A stretch of 64,000 nt of DNA from Erwinia endophytica (GTDB taxonomy: Bacteria; Pseudomonadota; Gammaproteobacteria; Enterobacterales; Enterobacteriaceae): contig NZ_RQVV01000024.1 in NCBI RefSeq assembly GCF_009295515.1, positions 114,758 through 178,757 on the forward strand. Reading direction: 5' to 3'. Shown piece after piece: positions 55,104-63,604 of this stretch. A program made the position numbers and the translations under genes. The notes beneath the pieces are model-generated. The model did no database searches. It saw only the letters and a program-made list of their open reading frames with translations, and was not told where the DNA came from. Every line of letters begins with the position of its first letter. Positions within the stretch are counted from its first letter, which is position 1.

Positions 55104-56150
55104 ATGGAAAATACTGCAAATAAAACCAGTATTAAGCTGGTCAATGCTGATTGTCTGTATTTCATCGCTACTCTGCCTGATAATTCCATCGATCTAATTG
55201 TTACGGATCCTCCCTATTTTAAAGTCAAGCCGGATGGCTGGGATAACCAGTGGGCAGGGGATGAGGATTATCTCCGCTGGCTTGATAGCTGCCTTGCTGA
55301 ATTTTGGCGAGTGCTGAAACCGGCTGGCAGCCTGTATCTGTTTTGTGGTCATCGGCTGGCCTCCGACATCGAAGTCATGATGCGTGAACGGTTTAATATA
55401 CTGAATCATATCATATGGGCAAAACCATCAGGTCACTGGAACGGCTGTAACAAGGAAAGCCTGCGGGCCTATTTCCCTTCTACTGAGCATATATTGTTTG
55501 CTGAGCACTATCAGGGGCCGTACTTACCCAAAAATGACGGCTATGCGGGGAAATGTAGTGAAATCAAACAGCATGTGCTGACACCGCTTATTGCCTATTT
55601 TCAGGATGCTCGGGAAGCTCTTGGCGTTACCTCGAAACAAATTGCCGTGGCCACCGGCAAGAAGAACATGGTTTCGCACTGGTTTGGTTCCAGCCAGTGG
55701 CAGTTGCCGGGTGAAGCGGATTACCTCAAATTGCAGAAGCTTTTCACCCGGATCGCTATCGAGAAGCATCAGCGTGCCGAACTGGCGCAGCCTCATCACC
55801 ACTTGGTGGCAACGTACCAATCACTGAACCGTAAATATTCAGAATTGCTGGAGGAGTATAAATCCCTCCGGCGGTATTTTGCCGTTTCAGTGGCAGTGCC
55901 ATACACCGATGTCTGGACGCATAAACCCGTCCAGTTTTATCCCGGCAAGCATCCCTGTGAAAAACCGGCTGAAATGCTGAAGCAAATCATAAGCGCAAGT
56001 AGCAGATCCGGGGATGTTGTTGCGGATTTCTTTATGGGGTCAGGTTCCACCATTAAAGCGGCCCTGACGCTGGGGCGGTCAGCTATCGGCGTTGAGATCG
56101 AAAAGTCACGCTTTATCCAGACTCAGGCGGAAATCAATAAAATACTATGA
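55104..56150 (+). CDS. Phage site-specific DNA methyltransferase (late region)
   Basis: The 348-residue enzyme is a beta-class amino-methyltransferase. The catalytic VTDPPYF comes near residue 33 and the SAM-binding ADFFMGSGSTIKAAL near the C-terminus. A helix-turn-helix-like insert (REALGVTSKQIAVATGKKNMVSHWF) lies in the middle, as in many late-region phage methylases that stand alone without a restriction enzyme. They may protect phage DNA from host restriction. The frame is open upstream to 55014, but MENTANKTSIKLVNADCL at 55104 is the family-like start. Confidence 0.9.
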   Translation: MENTANKTSIKLVNADCLYFIATLPDNSIDLIVTDPPYFKVKPDGWDNQWAGDEDYLRWLDSCLAEFWRVLKPAGSLYLFCGHRLASDIEVMMRERFNILNHIIWAKPSGHWNGCNKESLRAYFPSTEHILFAEHYQGPYLPKNDGYAGKCSEIKQHVLTPLIAYFQDAREALGVTSKQIAVATGKKNMVSHWFGSSQWQLPGEADYLKLQKLFTRIAIEKHQRAELAQPHHHLVATYQSLNRKYSELLEEYKSLRRYFAVSVAVPYTDVWTHKPVQFYPGKHPCEKPAEMLKQIISASSRSGDVVADFFMGSGSTIKAALTLGRSAIGVEIEKSRFIQTQAEINKIL

Positions 56151-56214
56151 ATTCACCCTGCGGCAGACGTGCCGGGACACTATCGCTTATGGCGTCGGGG
56201 TGACCTTACTAATT

Positions 56215-56242
56215 AAAGGCTCGCATTGTGCGGGCCTTTTTC
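56215..56242 (+). terminator. Hairpin terminator between methylase and holin genes
   Basis: A nine-pair stem AAGGCTCGC / GCGGGCCTT (one T-G pair) with an ATTGT loop is followed by five T. Late transcription modified by Q should pass it. Confidence 0.85.
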
Positions 56243-56325
56243 TTTTGCGCCCACGATAATTTCCCCATCCCTGTGTTTTCGGGGGCGTACTTTTTTCCAT
56301 AATCGCCCGCCAGGGGGATGGAGTC

Positions 56326-56703
56326 ATGAAAATGCCAGATAAAAACCCCGGCGTGTGGGTCAATTTAATGTTGTGGATGTATAGCCACCAGGATGAAGCC
56401 GGATATGCGGCACTGGCTGGTGGCATGGCGCTACTACGTGCCGCGTATGTCGGCAGAGACAGTAAAACACGGCGGGTAATTGATGCGGCTATTTGCTCAG
56501 TATTTGCCTTTTTTCTTCAGCCAACGCTTGAAATCTTCATTCACTCAGCAGGCGCGATAATTCCCGCCCTGAATTTACCGGTTAGTAAAGAGATAGCCCA
56601 GGTGCTGGCTGTGTTCCTGGGTTTTTTAGGCACAGATTTTATTTCTTCGCGGCTGAAAAAACAGATTGATAAACGACTGGGGGAACCTGATGAAAATCAG
56701 TGA
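56326..56703 (+). CDS. S: Holin, lambda S type
   Basis: The 125-residue protein resembles lambda S over its length (MKMP-K at the start; LLRAAYVGRDSKTRRVIDAAICSVFAFFLQPTLEIF; FLGFLGTDFISSRLKK). It has about three membrane helices and a charged C-terminus. It would form the holes that free the lysozyme. The start MKM repeats lambda's two starts, which yield holin and the longer antiholin. The ribosome site GGAGTC precedes the first ATG. Confidence 0.9.
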   Translation: MKMPDKNPGVWVNLMLWMYSHQDEAGYAALAGGMALLRAAYVGRDSKTRRVIDAAICSVFAFFLQPTLEIFIHSAGAIIPALNLPVSKEIAQVLAVFLGFLGTDFISSRLKKQIDKRLGEPDENQ

Positions 56704-57127
56704 TAACGGAATTAAGTTCATTAAGCAGGAAGAGGGGGAAAAATTGTCGGCCTATTTCGATTCTGTCGGAATACTAACCATCGGCGTCGGTCATACCGGC
56801 AGCGTAAACGGGAAACCAATTACAAAAAACACCCGGATCACCGCTGACCAGTCTACCCAACTGCTGTTACAGGATCTGGCTACAGCTGAGCGGGCAATTG
56901 AAAAAAATGTCACCGTTCCCCTGACGCAAAATCAATACGACGCGCTTTGCAGTCTGATTTTCAATATCGGGGCAGGTGCCTTTGCCACCTCGACAGTGAA
57001 GAAAAAACTTAATTCAGGAGATTACCAGGGCGCGGCAGAGGCATTTCTGATGTGGAAACGCGCTGGCAACAACCCCGATCTGCTGTTGCCTCGCCGGGAA
57101 AGGGAGCGGAGGTTATTTCTGACATGA
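56690..57127 (+). CDS. Endolysin, GH24 (T4-type) lysozyme
   Basis: The 145-residue protein is a muramidase of family GH24. It has catalytic Glu15 (QEEGEKLSAYFD), Asp24 and Thr30 in TIGVGHTG, and the closing NPDLLLPRRERERRLF. It has no signal or anchor helix, so it depends on the holin for release. The ATG at 56690 overlaps the holin end, and its stop overlaps the Rz start as ATGA. Lambda has a transglycosylase here, so the lysis module is mosaic. Confidence 0.94.
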   Translation: MKISDNGIKFIKQEEGEKLSAYFDSVGILTIGVGHTGSVNGKPITKNTRITADQSTQLLLQDLATAERAIEKNVTVPLTQNQYDALCSLIFNIGAGAFATSTVKKKLNSGDYQGAAEAFLMWKRAGNNPDLLLPRRERERRLFLT

Positions 57128-57606
57128 TCGCATTCATTAAAAACTACTCCGGTGTAATCGTTATAGCTCTGATTTGCCTTGCGCTGTGGTGGCTGGATGC
57201 CCGTAATTCACAGCTGGCGGCTACAAACGAGCGATTAGAACGTCTGGCAGACAGCAAAGACGTGCAGATCCACCAGCTTCGCGGGGAAAACAATAACCTC
57301 GCGGCCAGCATTGCGGATTTTATCGCTGCTGTTGAGCAGCAAAATGAATTGCTGGAGTCAGTAACGCAGCAGCGTGCGCAGGCAGAACAGCAAAACCGGG
57401 CATTTCAAAATGAAATCATTGATATTCTCGCAGATGATAAATGCGCTGCTACTCCTGTCCCTGACGCCGCTGCTAAACGGCTGCACGACGCAGCACGCGC
57501 CGCAGGTGGAATACCGAACGATAGAAAAACCCCGCCTGCAGATCCCGGTCATTCTGACGAACCCAGTGGTGGTGCCAGCGCCCCCGGAAAAATTAACGTT
57601 CGGTGA
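57124..57606 (+). CDS. Rz: Inner-membrane spanin Rz
   Basis: The 160-residue protein has one N-terminal membrane helix (YSGVIVIALICLALWWLDA) followed by a long periplasmic coiled coil rich in Gln, Glu and Ala. This is the i-spanin pattern. Together with Rz1 it fuses inner and outer membrane in the last lysis step. It is coupled to the lysozyme by an ATGA overlap and contains Rz1 in another frame. Confidence 0.9.
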   Translation: MIAFIKNYSGVIVIALICLALWWLDARNSQLAATNERLERLADSKDVQIHQLRGENNNLAASIADFIAAVEQQNELLESVTQQRAQAEQQNRAFQNEIIDILADDKCAATPVPDAAAKRLHDAARAAGGIPNDRKTPPADPGHSDEPSGGASAPGKINVR

Positions 57607-57712
57607 CAGCGTGCTGTTGAACATTCAGTTATACAGCGTCATTGGCCAGTGTAACGCAGATCGGGCGGCTATTCGTGAGCTCGAAACATCACGAAAATTT
57701 GCCAGTGAGTAA
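57434..57712 (+). CDS. Rz1: Outer-membrane spanin lipoprotein Rz1 (nested in Rz)
   Basis: In a second frame within Rz, the 92-residue product starts MINALLLLSLTPLLNGCTTQ, a lipoprotein signal with the lipobox LLNGC. It has a proline-rich middle (PVVVPAPPEKL), which is typical of o-spanins. It extends 106 bases beyond the Rz stop. In-frame starts upstream exist (57410 and earlier), but the ATG at 57434 gives the best signal peptide. Confidence 0.88.
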   Translation: MINALLLLSLTPLLNGCTTQHAPQVEYRTIEKPRLQIPVILTNPVVVPAPPEKLTFGDSVLLNIQLYSVIGQCNADRAAIRELETSRKFASE

Positions 57713-57842
57713 TTTTGTGTGCCAACCCAGCGGGCGGTGGTGAACACCCGCAGTCTGTGACGTCTATACCTGTGAAAAAGCCGTGCGCAGACGGACAGCC
57801 GGAAAGACGGCACTGATTGAGGTTTTTATTTGGAGGACGTCG

Positions 57843-58280
57843 ATGATACAGATCCCTGGCGTGCCAATAATTGGCGCGGAGATAACCGGAGTCTGGCCCC
57901 TGGATACTGTGATTATCGGTAATCAGTCACAGGCAGCGACACAGTATATTTTCGTACAAAACGACTCTAACACTGCATCAACGTCGCCGTGGTATGTAAC
58001 GAAAATTGATAACGCCAATTACGCAATGCTCAGCGCGACAGCCCCGAAAGCGTCGCAGTATATCGGCGCTTTTCTGCGTGACATAGCGACTAACACGACG
58101 ATATCACGATTAGACTCAACAGCGACGTGGACAACATCGGATGCCAGCGTTGTAAAAATCAGTTCAGTTACCAGCGGCGGGCAGGCTGTTATAAGCATTT
58201 TAACAGCAGGAACGGCCACGCTAACAGTACGCTGGGGAGGGCTGACATCGACGCTAATTATTACAGCTACAGCCAGTTAA
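57843..58280 (+). CDS. Phage protein with Ig-like (Big_2) domain
   Basis: The 145-residue protein ends in a bacterial Ig-like repeat (LDSTATWTTSDASVVKISSVTSGGQAVISILTAGTATLTVRWGGLTSTLIITATA). Such domains are often displayed on phage heads or tails to touch surface sugars. GGAGG six bases before the ATG at 57843 sets the start. It lies between the spanins and terminase, where lambdoid phages carry variable genes. The role is inferred only. Confidence 0.78.
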   Translation: MIQIPGVPIIGAEITGVWPLDTVIIGNQSQAATQYIFVQNDSNTASTSPWYVTKIDNANYAMLSATAPKASQYIGAFLRDIATNTTISRLDSTATWTTSDASVVKISSVTSGGQAVISILTAGTATLTVRWGGLTSTLIITATAS

Positions 58281-58295
58281 TTAAGAGGGGGATCC

Positions 58296-58541
58296 ATGGC
58301 GACAGAGTTGATACTGACGTCTGATAAATTCGTACAGATTACCACGGGCTCCAATAATGCCTATCTGTCAGTGCCAAACACGCCGGGGAATGGGGTGTTG
58401 TGCTGGACTGACTCAGCGACAGAGCCTGCAATTGATGCCGTCGTTCATGAGGGGCCGGGGCGCATTGGCTGGGATTCCTCGCTGGTGATATGGGCGCGGG
58501 CAAAATCTGTGGATTGCAGGGTATCTGTGACGTATTGGTAA
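58296..58541 (+). CDS. Phage hypothetical protein, 81 aa
   Basis: A small beta-rich protein (MATELILTSDKFVQITTGSNNAYLSVPNTPGNGVLCWTDSATEPAIDAVVHEGPGRIGW...) with a strong AGAGGGGG ribosome site. No family recognised. It directly follows the Ig-like protein (15 bases) and may be a partner or a decoration protein. Confidence 0.72.
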   Translation: MATELILTSDKFVQITTGSNNAYLSVPNTPGNGVLCWTDSATEPAIDAVVHEGPGRIGWDSSLVIWARAKSVDCRVSVTYW

Positions 58542-58629
58542 TAAGGCATTAGTTCACAAAAATGATTTCATTTGAAACTATATCAAAGCAATCAAATCTC
58601 ATCACTCAAATGATAACTATTATCATTTG

Positions 58630-58705
58630 CGCGGGTCCTTTGCCCGATCTGGCAGCGCCGAGGGTCCGTGGACGCGCGAAAAGTCGCTATATATGAGCAT
58701 TTTCT
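58630..58705 (+). other. Lambda-type cos site (packaging start)
   Basis: GCGGGTCCTTT at 58631-58641 and TCGCTATATATGAGCATTTT at 58684-58703 match the two sides of the lambda cos region (GCGGGTCCTTT and TCGCTATTTATGAAAATTTT). By my recollection of lambda the gap between the two blocks is 42 bases in both phages. The cut site would fall at about 58663-58674. It lies just before the terminase genes as in lambda. Confidence 0.85.
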
Positions 58706-58750
58706 GAAGTTGGTTGTTGTTTAATTGTCGGGAATTTCAGGGGTGCAATC

Positions 58751-59263
58751 GTGCCAATTTTACTTAACAAACGTGACATGTCGTCGTCACTGGGGATCTC
58801 AGTACAGGCATTTGATAAATGGGGAGTTATTCCGGTAGAACGTAAGGGGCGTGAAGTGTTTTTTGATGTGCGATCTGTAGTGGAAAACAGAGTGGCGCAC
58901 CAGAGCAAAAAACAACAACCTGGTGATCCTGATGATGATGAAAAGCCCGATCTGGATTATGAGCGCTGGCGATTGACCAGGGCGCAGGCTGACGCCACAG
59001 AAATGTCGAACGAAAAAAAGCGGGCGGAGGTTGTTGAAACCGCTTTTTGTACATTCGTGCTTTCCCGTATTGCGGGAGAAATAGCCGCGATACTGGACGG
59101 CATCCCGCTATCGCTGCAACGCCGTTTTCCCGAGCTGGAGCACCGACATATTGAATTTCTTAAGCGTGATGTGGTTAAAGCAATGAACAAGGCAGCGGCG
59201 CTGGATGTAATGATACCGGGGTTGCTGAATGAGTATATCGAGCAGTCAGATAGCGAACGTTGA
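58751..59263 (+). CDS. Terminase small subunit (gpNu1-like)
   Basis: The 170-residue protein resembles lambda gpNu1. A winged helix-turn-helix (LLNKRDMSSSLGISVQAFDKWGVIPVERKGREVFFDV) binds cosB, and the C-terminal helices bind the large subunit. It starts with GTG behind a CAGGGG ribosome site and overlaps the large subunit gene by 35 bases. It lies 46 bases after the cos core. Confidence 0.93.
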   Translation: MPILLNKRDMSSSLGISVQAFDKWGVIPVERKGREVFFDVRSVVENRVAHQSKKQQPGDPDDDEKPDLDYERWRLTRAQADATEMSNEKKRAEVVETAFCTFVLSRIAGEIAAILDGIPLSLQRRFPELEHRHIEFLKRDVVKAMNKAAALDVMIPGLLNEYIEQSDSER

Positions 59264-61148
59264 AAATGCTGTAAAAAATGGCCTGCGCTCGTTGTTCCGC
59301 CCCGAGCCGCTAACGGTTGTTGAGTGGGCTGATGATAATTACTATTTACCCGTTGAATCTTCATATCAGGAGGGGCGCTGGCAAACATTGCCGTATCAGA
59401 TCGCAATAATGAACACCATGGGATCTGATTACGTCCGCGAAGTCAATTTAATCAAATCCGCCCGCGTGGGCTATTCAAAAATGCTGTTAGCGGCACTGGC
59501 GTATTACGTCACACATAAACAGCGCAATCAGCTGATTTTCCTGCCGACCGAGCCGGATGCAGCGAATTTTATGAAAAGCCACGTTGAACCCACGATCCGT
59601 GATGTTCCCGAACTCCGCGCCCTGGCACCGTGGTTTGGTAATAAAAACCGCGACAACACGCTGCAAATGAAGCGCTTCAGTAACGGGCGCATGTTCTGGT
59701 GCCTGGGCGGTAAAGCGGCAAAAAACTATCGGGAAAAATCAGTGGATGTGGTCGGTTATGATGAACTCTCCTCGTTTGATAATGATATTGAGAAAGAGGG
59801 CGCGCCCACGTTTTTGGGGGATAAACGTATCGAGGGATCGGTGTGGCCCAAATCAATTCGCGGCTCCACTCCGAAAATAAAAGGATTTTGCCAGATCGAG
59901 CGCGCCGCGGGCGAGTCCGGACACATGATGCGGTTTCATGTTAAGTGCCCGCATTGCGACGGCGAGCAATATTTAAAATTTGGCGATAAAGGGACCCCGT
60001 TTGGTTTTAAGTGGGAGGGAGGGGATCCCAAATCTGTTTACTATCTGTGTGAGCATTCGGCGTGCGTGATTAAACAACAGGAATTTGATTTTACTGATTC
60101 ACGCTATATCTGTGATGTTACCGGCATCTGGACCAGGGACGGGCTCCGCTGGTTTGAGTCTGCCGGACGGGAAATAGATCCGCCGGACAGCGTGTCATTT
60201 CACATCTGGACCGCGTACAGCCCGTTTACGACCTGGGTGCAGATAGTTAAAGATTTCATCAAAACGAAAGGCGATACAGGAAAACTAAAAACGTTTGTCA
60301 ACACCACACTCGGGGAGACCTGGGAAGAGGCGATCGGGGAAAAACCCGAGGCTGACACCCTTGTAGAACGCGCCGAAATCTACCGCGCCACCGTTCCGGA
60401 CGGCGTTGCCTATCTGACCGCCGGAGTTGATTCCCAACTTGATCGTTATGAAATGCGCGTTTGGGGGTGGGGACCGGGCGAGGAATCCTGGTTAATTGAC
60501 CGCGTGATCGTCATGGGGCGTCATGATGAAGAGGACACGCTGTTGCGTGTTGATGCTGCAATAAATAAAAAATACACGCGGGCAAATGGTCTGGAAATGT
60601 CGATAGGGCGGATCTGCTGGGATACCGGCGGGATCGATCCGACGATAGTTTACCGCCGCTCCCGGAAACATGGCCTGTTCCGCGTTATTCCGATTAAAGG
60701 CGCATCCATTTATGGAAAACCCGTGGCCGACATGCCGCGAAAAAGAAATAAACACGGTGTTTATTTGACTGAAATCGGGACGGATACGGCAAAAGAGCAG
60801 ATCTATAACCGCTACACGCTCCCGGCGAGTTCTGATGTGGCGCCGCAGCCCGGTGCGATACATTTTCCGCTGAACCCCGCCGTGTTTGACAAAAGCGAAG
60901 CGGAGCAACTGACATCCGAAGAGCTGGTGGAAAAATGGGTGGGGGGTAAACGGAAAATACAGTGGGATAACAAAAAACGCCGCAACGAAGCGCTGGACTG
61001 TTTTGTTTATGCCCTGGCGGCATTGCGGATCGGGCTGACGCGCTGGCAACTTGATCTGCAGGCGTTACTCGATAGTTATCACGATGCAGGTAGAAAACAA
61101 AATGAGGACACGCTGACAGCGATCGCAAAACAACTGGCGGGACAATAA
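59229..61148 (+). CDS. Terminase large subunit (gpA-like)
   Basis: The 639-residue enzyme cuts cos and drives DNA into the head with ATP. It matches lambda gpA nearly throughout. The ATPase region begins at IKSARVGYSKMLLAALAYY (about residue 75). GFCQIERAAGESGHMMRFHVKCPHC and EHSACVIKQQEFDFTD give a zinc-type middle. The endonuclease part has TAGVDSQLDRYEMRVWGWGPG and RRNEALDCFVYALAALR. It looks intact. Confidence 0.96.
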   Translation: MSISSSQIANVENAVKNGLRSLFRPEPLTVVEWADDNYYLPVESSYQEGRWQTLPYQIAIMNTMGSDYVREVNLIKSARVGYSKMLLAALAYYVTHKQRNQLIFLPTEPDAANFMKSHVEPTIRDVPELRALAPWFGNKNRDNTLQMKRFSNGRMFWCLGGKAAKNYREKSVDVVGYDELSSFDNDIEKEGAPTFLGDKRIEGSVWPKSIRGSTPKIKGFCQIERAAGESGHMMRFHVKCPHCDGEQYLKFGDKGTPFGFKWEGGDPKSVYYLCEHSACVIKQQEFDFTDSRYICDVTGIWTRDGLRWFESAGREIDPPDSVSFHIWTAYSPFTTWVQIVKDFIKTKGDTGKLKTFVNTTLGETWEEAIGEKPEADTLVERAEIYRATVPDGVAYLTAGVDSQLDRYEMRVWGWGPGEESWLIDRVIVMGRHDEEDTLLRVDAAINKKYTRANGLEMSIGRICWDTGGIDPTIVYRRSRKHGLFRVIPIKGASIYGKPVADMPRKRNKHGVYLTEIGTDTAKEQIYNRYTLPASSDVAPQPGAIHFPLNPAVFDKSEAEQLTSEELVEKWVGGKRKIQWDNKKRRNEALDCFVYALAALRIGLTRWQLDLQALLDSYHDAGRKQNEDTLTAIAKQLAGQ

Positions 61149-61355
61149 ATGGCAACAATGGCTGATTTACTGAGTGCGCGCGCCGCGTTGCACGATCTGA
61201 TGACTGGTAAGCGGGTGGCGTCGGTGCAAAAAAATGGCCGCAGCGTAACATTTACATCTGCAACGTTAAGTGAGCTTAAGGCGTACATTTCTGAACTTGA
61301 AAGCGAGCTCGGCGTCGCTGTCCGACGCCGCCGCCCGGCAGGGTTTTACACATGA
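61149..61355 (+). CDS. Head-tail joining protein gpW
   Basis: The 68-residue protein is gpW-like ([32 protein letters not shown]). It plugs the filled head at the portal in lambda. It follows the terminase stop immediately and overlaps the portal start by four bases. Confidence 0.93.
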   Translation: MATMADLLSARAALHDLMTGKRVASVQKNGRSVTFTSATLSELKAYISELESELGVAVRRRRPAGFYT

Positions 61356-62209
61356 AAAAAACACCGCAACTGCTTGGCCCGGATGGGCATACCCCGCTGC
61401 GTGAGTTTGCCGGTTATAGTGGGGGCGCTGGGGGATTCGGCGGCCAGCTTCGCGACTGGTCGCCGCCCCTTGAAAGCGCCGACGCAGCGCTGTTGCCGTA
61501 TTTTGAGCGTGGAAACGCTCGCGCTGATGATCTGGTTCGTAATAACGGCTACGCGGCCAACGCGATACAGCTACACCAGGACCATATAGTTGGATCGTTT
61601 TTCCGTCTCAGCTACCGCCCCAGCTGGCGCTACCTGGGGATCTCAGAAAATGACGCCCGTGATTTTGCCCGAGAAGTGGAGGCCGCCTGGTGGGAGTTTG
61701 CGGAGGATGATCACTGCTTTATTGACGTCGAGCGCAAGCGCACTTTCACAATGATGATGCGCGAGGGGGTGGCAATGCACTCGTTTAACGGCGAAGTATT
61801 TGCGCAGCCGTGCTGGTCAGACCGCCCCGGTGCTGTATTCCGCACGCAGTTTAAGATGATCAGCCCAAAACGTGTCAGCAATCCCCACAATATGACCGAC
61901 AGCCGCAACCAGCGCTGCGGGGTCAGCATTAATAATGCTGGCGCGGCGTTGGGCTACTATGTGAGCGAGGACAGTTATCCCGGTTGGGGTGCCCAAAAAT
62001 GGGTCTATATACCGCGGGAGCTGCAAAACGGCCGGGCGGCAATGATCCATATTTTCGAACCGCTGGAGGACGGACAGACACGCGGCGCTAATCAGTTTTA
62101 CAGTGTCATGGAGCAGATGAAAATGCTGGATACGCTGCAAAATACCCAACTGCAAAGCGCTATTGTCAAGGCGATTTATGATTACAATCCTTCCGAAATA
62201 GTTCGTTAG
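61352..62209 (+). pseudogene. Portal protein (gpB-like), cut off by an inserted element
   Basis: The first 276 or so residues match lambda portal protein step by step, ending LDTLQNTQLQSAIVKAIY at about 62179. Lambda gpB is 533 residues long, so the second half is missing. Beyond 62179 ten foreign codons (DYNPSEIVR) lead to a stop. The DNA that follows belongs to a second integrative element. Such a stub cannot form the portal ring, because the crown and part of the stem are gone. Confidence 0.93.
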
Positions 62210-62303
62210 TGTTCTTCTCTCTCTCCAAATTATTGTTTTTAAAAAGAAGTGCTTTTCATATTGTTTGGTGAGTTTTTGAGACAAACACTGATTTTGGGGT
62301 TCC

Positions 62304-62354
62304 TGTGTATTGCAATGTGTATTGCAATTCGGGCTGGAAGATAGGTGTGTATTG
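62304..62354 (+). repeat. Integrase arm-type repeats
   Basis: TGTGTATTGCAA occurs twice without a gap (62304-62315, 62316-62327) and its first nine bases recur at 62346-62354, just before the integrase gene. Short repeats between att and int are typical binding sites for the N-terminal domain of the integrase. Confidence 0.6.
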
Positions 62355-62368
62355 TAGAGGGGATTAAA

Positions 62369-63604
62369 GTGAGCGGCGATAACAAGCTTAGCGATAAGCA
62401 ATTAAAGGCATTGCTGGGTAAAACTTCAGAAAAACAAAAAATGATTGCGGATGGTAGAGGACTGTCTGTAAGACTTAGCAAGTCTGGCGGAGTAAGTTTT
62501 GTGTTTAGTTATCGGGTATCTGGTAGGAAATCGGCTCCAGTCTGGTTAACGCTCGGACGGTATCCTGATCTGTCTTTATTATCTGCTAGGCGTCTCCGGG
62601 ACAAATGTCGTGAATGGCTGGCAGATCATCTTGATCCAAGACGGCAAATAAGAATAATGGCTGATGTGAAGATGAATCCGGTCACCGTTAAGGACGCGGT
62701 TCTTTACTGGTATGATCACCATGCATCAATTGCGAGAAAAGAACATGAATATTTAATTAAACGATTTGATAAACATATATTTCCTTTTATTGGTGAGATC
62801 TCTATAGAAAAGTGCTCCATTAAACAGTGGCTTGATTGTTTTGACAGGATAAGAGTTAATGCCCCGGTAATGTCTGGAGCTATTTTTCTTGACGTAAAAC
62901 AGGCATTAAGATTTTGCAGGGTGCGGCAGTATATAAAGGTTAATCCGTTTGGCGATGTTAATGTGAATCATGTTGGTAGCCTAAGTCGAGCAAGAGATCG
63001 GGTTTTATCCGAAACTGAAATATCTGATGTTTGGAATTATGCATTCGGAAATAATATTCTTAATGTTGCATCAAATTATATGAGAAGAATTATTGTCCTC
63101 TGCCTTGTATTTGGATGCCGTCAGCAGGAGGCAAGAAAATCGACGTGGGATGAGTGGGATTTAGTTAAATGGATATGGACGGTTCCAAAAGAACACAGTA
63201 AGAACGGCGAGGAGATTGCAAGACCCATTCCTCAAGGTATACGACAGTGGATCGTTAACCTACACGCAGAAACAGAAAAACATCATTATATTGTCGGTCG
63301 TGAGTTAAAAAGAGCTACCGTCACTGGAGGGGCGAATCGGATAAGTAAACGTCTCGGGCATGAAAAATTATGGTGTGTACATGATTTCAGGCGAACATTC
63401 TCAACAGGACTAAATGATATGGGGGCAGATCCTTACATTGTTGAATTATTACTTGGGCATAAAATAAATGGTATTGCTGGTGTTTATAACAAAAGTAAAC
63501 ATTTAAAGAAAAAAGCTGAAATTATGGAAATGTGGGTAGATTATCTTAATACAGTTTCAGGGTTTAACGATAATGTTATATCTCTAAACAAAAAGGCGGT
63601 ATAA
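62369..63604 (+). CDS. int: P4-type tyrosine integrase of the nested element
   Basis: The 411-residue protein starts with the N-terminal domain shared by P4-like and island integrases (KLSDKQLKALLGKTSEKQKMIADGRGLSVRLSKSGG...WLTLGRYPDLSLLSARRLRDKCREWL). A core-binding domain and a catalytic domain follow, with VFGCRQQEARKSTWDEWD, HDFRRTFSTGLND (His-x-x-Arg) and LLGHKINGIAGVYNKSKH (Tyr). The GTG at 62369 has the ribosome site AGAGGGG seven bases before it. It reads away from the portal junction. Confidence 0.92.
   Translation: MSGDNKLSDKQLKALLGKTSEKQKMIADGRGLSVRLSKSGGVSFVFSYRVSGRKSAPVWLTLGRYPDLSLLSARRLRDKCREWLADHLDPRRQIRIMADVKMNPVTVKDAVLYWYDHHASIARKEHEYLIKRFDKHIFPFIGEISIEKCSIKQWLDCFDRIRVNAPVMSGAIFLDVKQALRFCRVRQYIKVNPFGDVNVNHVGSLSRARDRVLSETEISDVWNYAFGNNILNVASNYMRRIIVLCLVFGCRQQEARKSTWDEWDLVKWIWTVPKEHSKNGEEIARPIPQGIRQWIVNLHAETEKHHYIVGRELKRATVTGGANRISKRLGHEKLWCVHDFRRTFSTGLNDMGADPYIVELLLGHKINGIAGVYNKSKHLKKKAEIMEMWVDYLNTVSGFNDNVISLNKKAV

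Larger units (their letters stand above)
38303..62179. mobile_element. Lambdoid prophage, interrupted in its portal gene
   Basis: The element runs from the tRNA-Pro att fragment through integrase, excisionase, accessory genes, immunity, replication, Q, lysis, cos, terminase and gpW to the broken portal. Gene order and the late proteins are those of phage lambda. Tail genes and attR are not in the window. The break at about 62179 is where portal homology stops and a second element begins. Confidence 0.9.

Noticed and set aside
55034..55123. Short frame MDWGYLYKLAVEECCGQLLR and on, before the late methylase
   Set aside because: It has no ribosome site and overlaps the methylase start. It could be a relic but cannot be supported.
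60492..61049. A 185-codon open frame opposite the terminase large subunit
   Set aside because: It is antisense to a protein matching lambda gpA throughout and has no plausible product.
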